From a virus: a stretch of 50,974 bases of DNA. Position numbers and translations under genes: made by a program. How positions within the stretch are numbered: position 1 is the stretch's first letter; each line of letters starts with the position of its first letter. Shown piece after piece: positions 49,979 through 50,974 of this stretch. The notes under the pieces are model-generated. The model saw only the letters and a program-made list of their open reading frames with translations, did no database searches and was not told the origin of the DNA. The stretch is taken from the IMG/VR virus record IMGVR_UViG_3300043411_001266, positions 1-50,974 of that record. The stretch is one strand, 5' to 3'.

Positions 49979-50697
49979 TCGGAGAGATCTCGCATCTGAT
50001 AAACATCTTCCTTACCACAGTCCTTACATGACAGGTCTAGATCATATTTAATGCTAGGCATGGTCTGAAAGAATGATTCAATCTTAGAAAAATCGTCCTT
50101 GTTCAAACTCTTCAAAAAACTAACCCGTTCTTCTAGATTGACATCCTTGGACTCAAAAACTTCATCACCCTCAATAAGCTTATCCATACATTCCGCAATT
50201 GATTCAAATGCTCCATCGATACCAAGTGCAGAATTTTTGAAGATGTTGGTAGTTGGATATTTCATTAATAGCCAGAGCGATTTGCCCCTGGACGATTCAG
50301 TTAATTCAAATTTGTTAGTATGGGCCGGATTAAACTCAACTTTGATTTGATCAAGAGGTACAACGAATGTCCGGACAACCTTACATTTTGGACAATCGCT
50401 CTTAGGGGAGTGAAATTTCAATGGGATACTTTCCCCTACCGATTTTGCCCGTAACTGTAAGAAGATGTACTCGATATCAAAATAGGCTAAATCCTCAACC
50501 TTGATATTCGGATCAATTATACAATTTGATATAACTTGGTTAACTGCTAGAAACTTATCCTCATCCTTTTCAGATGTCGCAGCTAACAATAGAATTCCCT
50601 CATCATTAGCCGTCCATGGTTTAAACGGGACAACTTTCTTCATTGAAGGAATTTCGATTTCGATGATTGGATGCTTGGTACGGGGGAGTGTTTTCAT
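49966..50697 (-). CDS. gp26: Baseplate hub / tail-assembly protein (T4 gp26-like)
   Basis: The 243-residue product has the T4 baseplate-family pattern: VVPFKPWTANDEGILLLAAT, then VNQVISNCIIDPNIKVEDLA and YFDIEYIFLQLRAKSVGESI. Two pairs of cysteines, CPKC (near 105) and CKDCG (near 229), probably bind Zn. T4 gp26 acts in hub assembly. Its position before a tape-measure-like gene, and the -1 frameshift signal at its end, suggest a chaperone that folds the tape measure, like the G/GT pair of lambda (inference). It reads leftward from an ATG at 50697, with repeats upstream. Confidence 0.88.
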   Translation of the reverse strand: MKTLPRTKHPIIEIEIPSMKKVVPFKPWTANDEGILLLAATSEKDEDKFLAVNQVISNCIIDPNIKVEDLAYFDIEYIFLQLRAKSVGESIPLKFHSPKSDCPKCKVVRTFVVPLDQIKVEFNPAHTNKFELTESSRGKSLWLLMKYPTTNIFKNSALGIDGAFESIAECMDKLIEGDEVFESKDVNLEERVSFLKSLNKDDFSKIESFFQTMPSIKYDLDLSCKDCGKEDVYQMRDLSDFFV

Positions 50698-50708
50698 AAA
50701 GGTAATTT

Positions 50709-50732
50709 AGGGCAAACCAGGAAATTTGCCCT
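50709..50732. other. Perfect 8-bp hairpin upstream of gp26
   Basis: AGGGCAAA (50709-50716) is the exact reverse complement of TTTGCCCT (50725-50732), with 8 nt between. On the minus strand it lies 12 nt before the gp26 ATG and could form in its 5' leader. Without a U-tract on either strand it is not a good terminator. Confidence 0.55.
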
Positions 50733-50765
50733 GCTACGCGCTAGGGGAAATGAGGAAAATAATTC

Positions 50766-50775
50766 AGGGACGATT
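50766..50775 (+). repeat. AGGGACGATT word, right-end copy 1
   Basis: This copy lies in the region upstream of gp26, between the hairpin and the palindrome cluster, with no clear gene over it. Confidence 0.6.
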
Positions 50776-50785
50776 TTGGAAACAG

Positions 50786-50838
50786 TGTCCCACGGTGGGA
50801 CAGTTACAACATTGTTAGAACATATGTTCCAACATTGT
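50786..50838. other. Palindrome cluster
   Basis: TGTCCCAC-G-GTGGGACA (50786-50802) is a perfect 8-bp hairpin with one central base. GAACATATGTTC (50818-50829) is a perfect 12-bp palindrome. It is flanked on both sides by the direct repeat CAACATTGT (50807-50815 and 50830-50838). This may be a regulator-binding or replication-related site. Confidence 0.55.
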
Positions 50839-50849
50839 GATAATGGACC

Positions 50850-50859
50850 AGGGACGATT
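50850..50859 (+). repeat. AGGGACGATT word, right-end copy 2
   Basis: This copy ends 3 nt before the 12-bp tandem repeat. Confidence 0.6.
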
Positions 50860-50862
50860 ATT

Positions 50863-50974
50863 ACCAACGGAGCTACCAACGGAGCTACCAACGGAGCTAC
50901 CAACGGAGCTACCAACGGAGCTACCAACGGAGCTACCAACGGAGCTACCAACGGAGCTACCAACGGAGCTACCA
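50863..50974. repeat. 12-bp tandem repeat running off the window
   Basis: The unit ACCAACGGAGCT is repeated without change nine times, plus four bases, to the end of the window; the true number is unknown. The unit is a multiple of three and open in five frames. On the plus strand an ATG at 50824 gives [13 protein letters not shown] followed by (TNGA)n; on the minus strand the repeat gives (LVAP)n. It may be a repetitive coding segment or a non-coding iteron array. Confidence 0.85.

Noticed and set aside
50694-50963. Minus-strand (LVAP)n frame continuing to just before gp26
   Set aside because: It depends on the repeat being open in five frames and has no start inside the window; it could be the end of a gene outside the window but cannot be supported.
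50863-50974. CRISPR array
   Set aside because: The repeat is a continuous 12-bp tandem with no spacers.

Overview
The window is part of the genome of a contractile-tailed bacteriophage (myovirus) of the T4 superfamily, AT-rich and probably from a large genome. The evidence is a T4-type late gene set in T4-like order. Reading leftward on the minus strand there are gp6-gp25 and giant versions of gp7 and gp8, then a 1935-residue DUF4815-like baseplate protein, neck proteins gp13 and gp14, tail terminator gp15 and the start of small terminase gp16 at the left edge. A spike protein (gp5-like) and a gp26 / tape-measure-like module lie further right. No integrase, bacterial rRNA or host gene is visible. 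The host cannot be read from the sequence; the long gp7, gp8 and DUF4815 forms are most like those of cyanophage and alphaproteobacterial T4-like phages (family knowledge).

Layout. 1-26.1 kb, minus strand: the late neck and baseplate operon, nearly gapless, dominated by the 4277-codon gp7 that carries about 15-20 lectin-like and carbohydrate-binding-like modules. 26.2-29.3 kb, minus strand: small accessory genes, several with their own promoters. 29.39-29.55 kb: a large nested inverted-repeat structure, probably RNA. 29.55-30.4 kb, plus strand: three small genes. 30.4-32.5 kb, minus strand: the isolated gp5-like spike gene. 32.6-41.9 kb, plus strand: small accessory genes including a DNA adenine methyltransferase-like protein, a DUF2786 protein, a ribbon-helix-helix regulator, an SPFH/prohibitin-like membrane protein and a candidate small RNA. 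41.9-47.0 kb, plus strand: about 25 consecutive tiny genes (53-87 codons), mostly joined by 4-base ATGA overlaps, that look like one highly diverged two-helix protein family. 47.1-50.7 kb, minus strand: a tape-measure-like protein with a lytic transglycosylase domain, a 53-56-codon extension frame, and gp26. 50.7-50.97 kb: hairpins, a palindrome and a 12-bp tandem repeat running off the end.

How it works together. The minus-strand genes build neck, baseplate, spike and tail. gp26 ends at a canonical -1 slippery heptamer followed by a 14-bp stem, and the next small frame lies in -1 without an ATG, just ahead of the tape-measure-like gene; this is the layout of tail-assembly-chaperone frameshifting. 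The plus-strand genes look like early/middle host-takeover or anti-defence genes, several driven by a shared sigma70-like promoter with an unusually conserved spacer. A short DNA word, AGGGACGATT, recurs about 14 times in all frames and both orientations, most densely from 43.7 kb to the right end; it is a DNA-level signal of unknown purpose.
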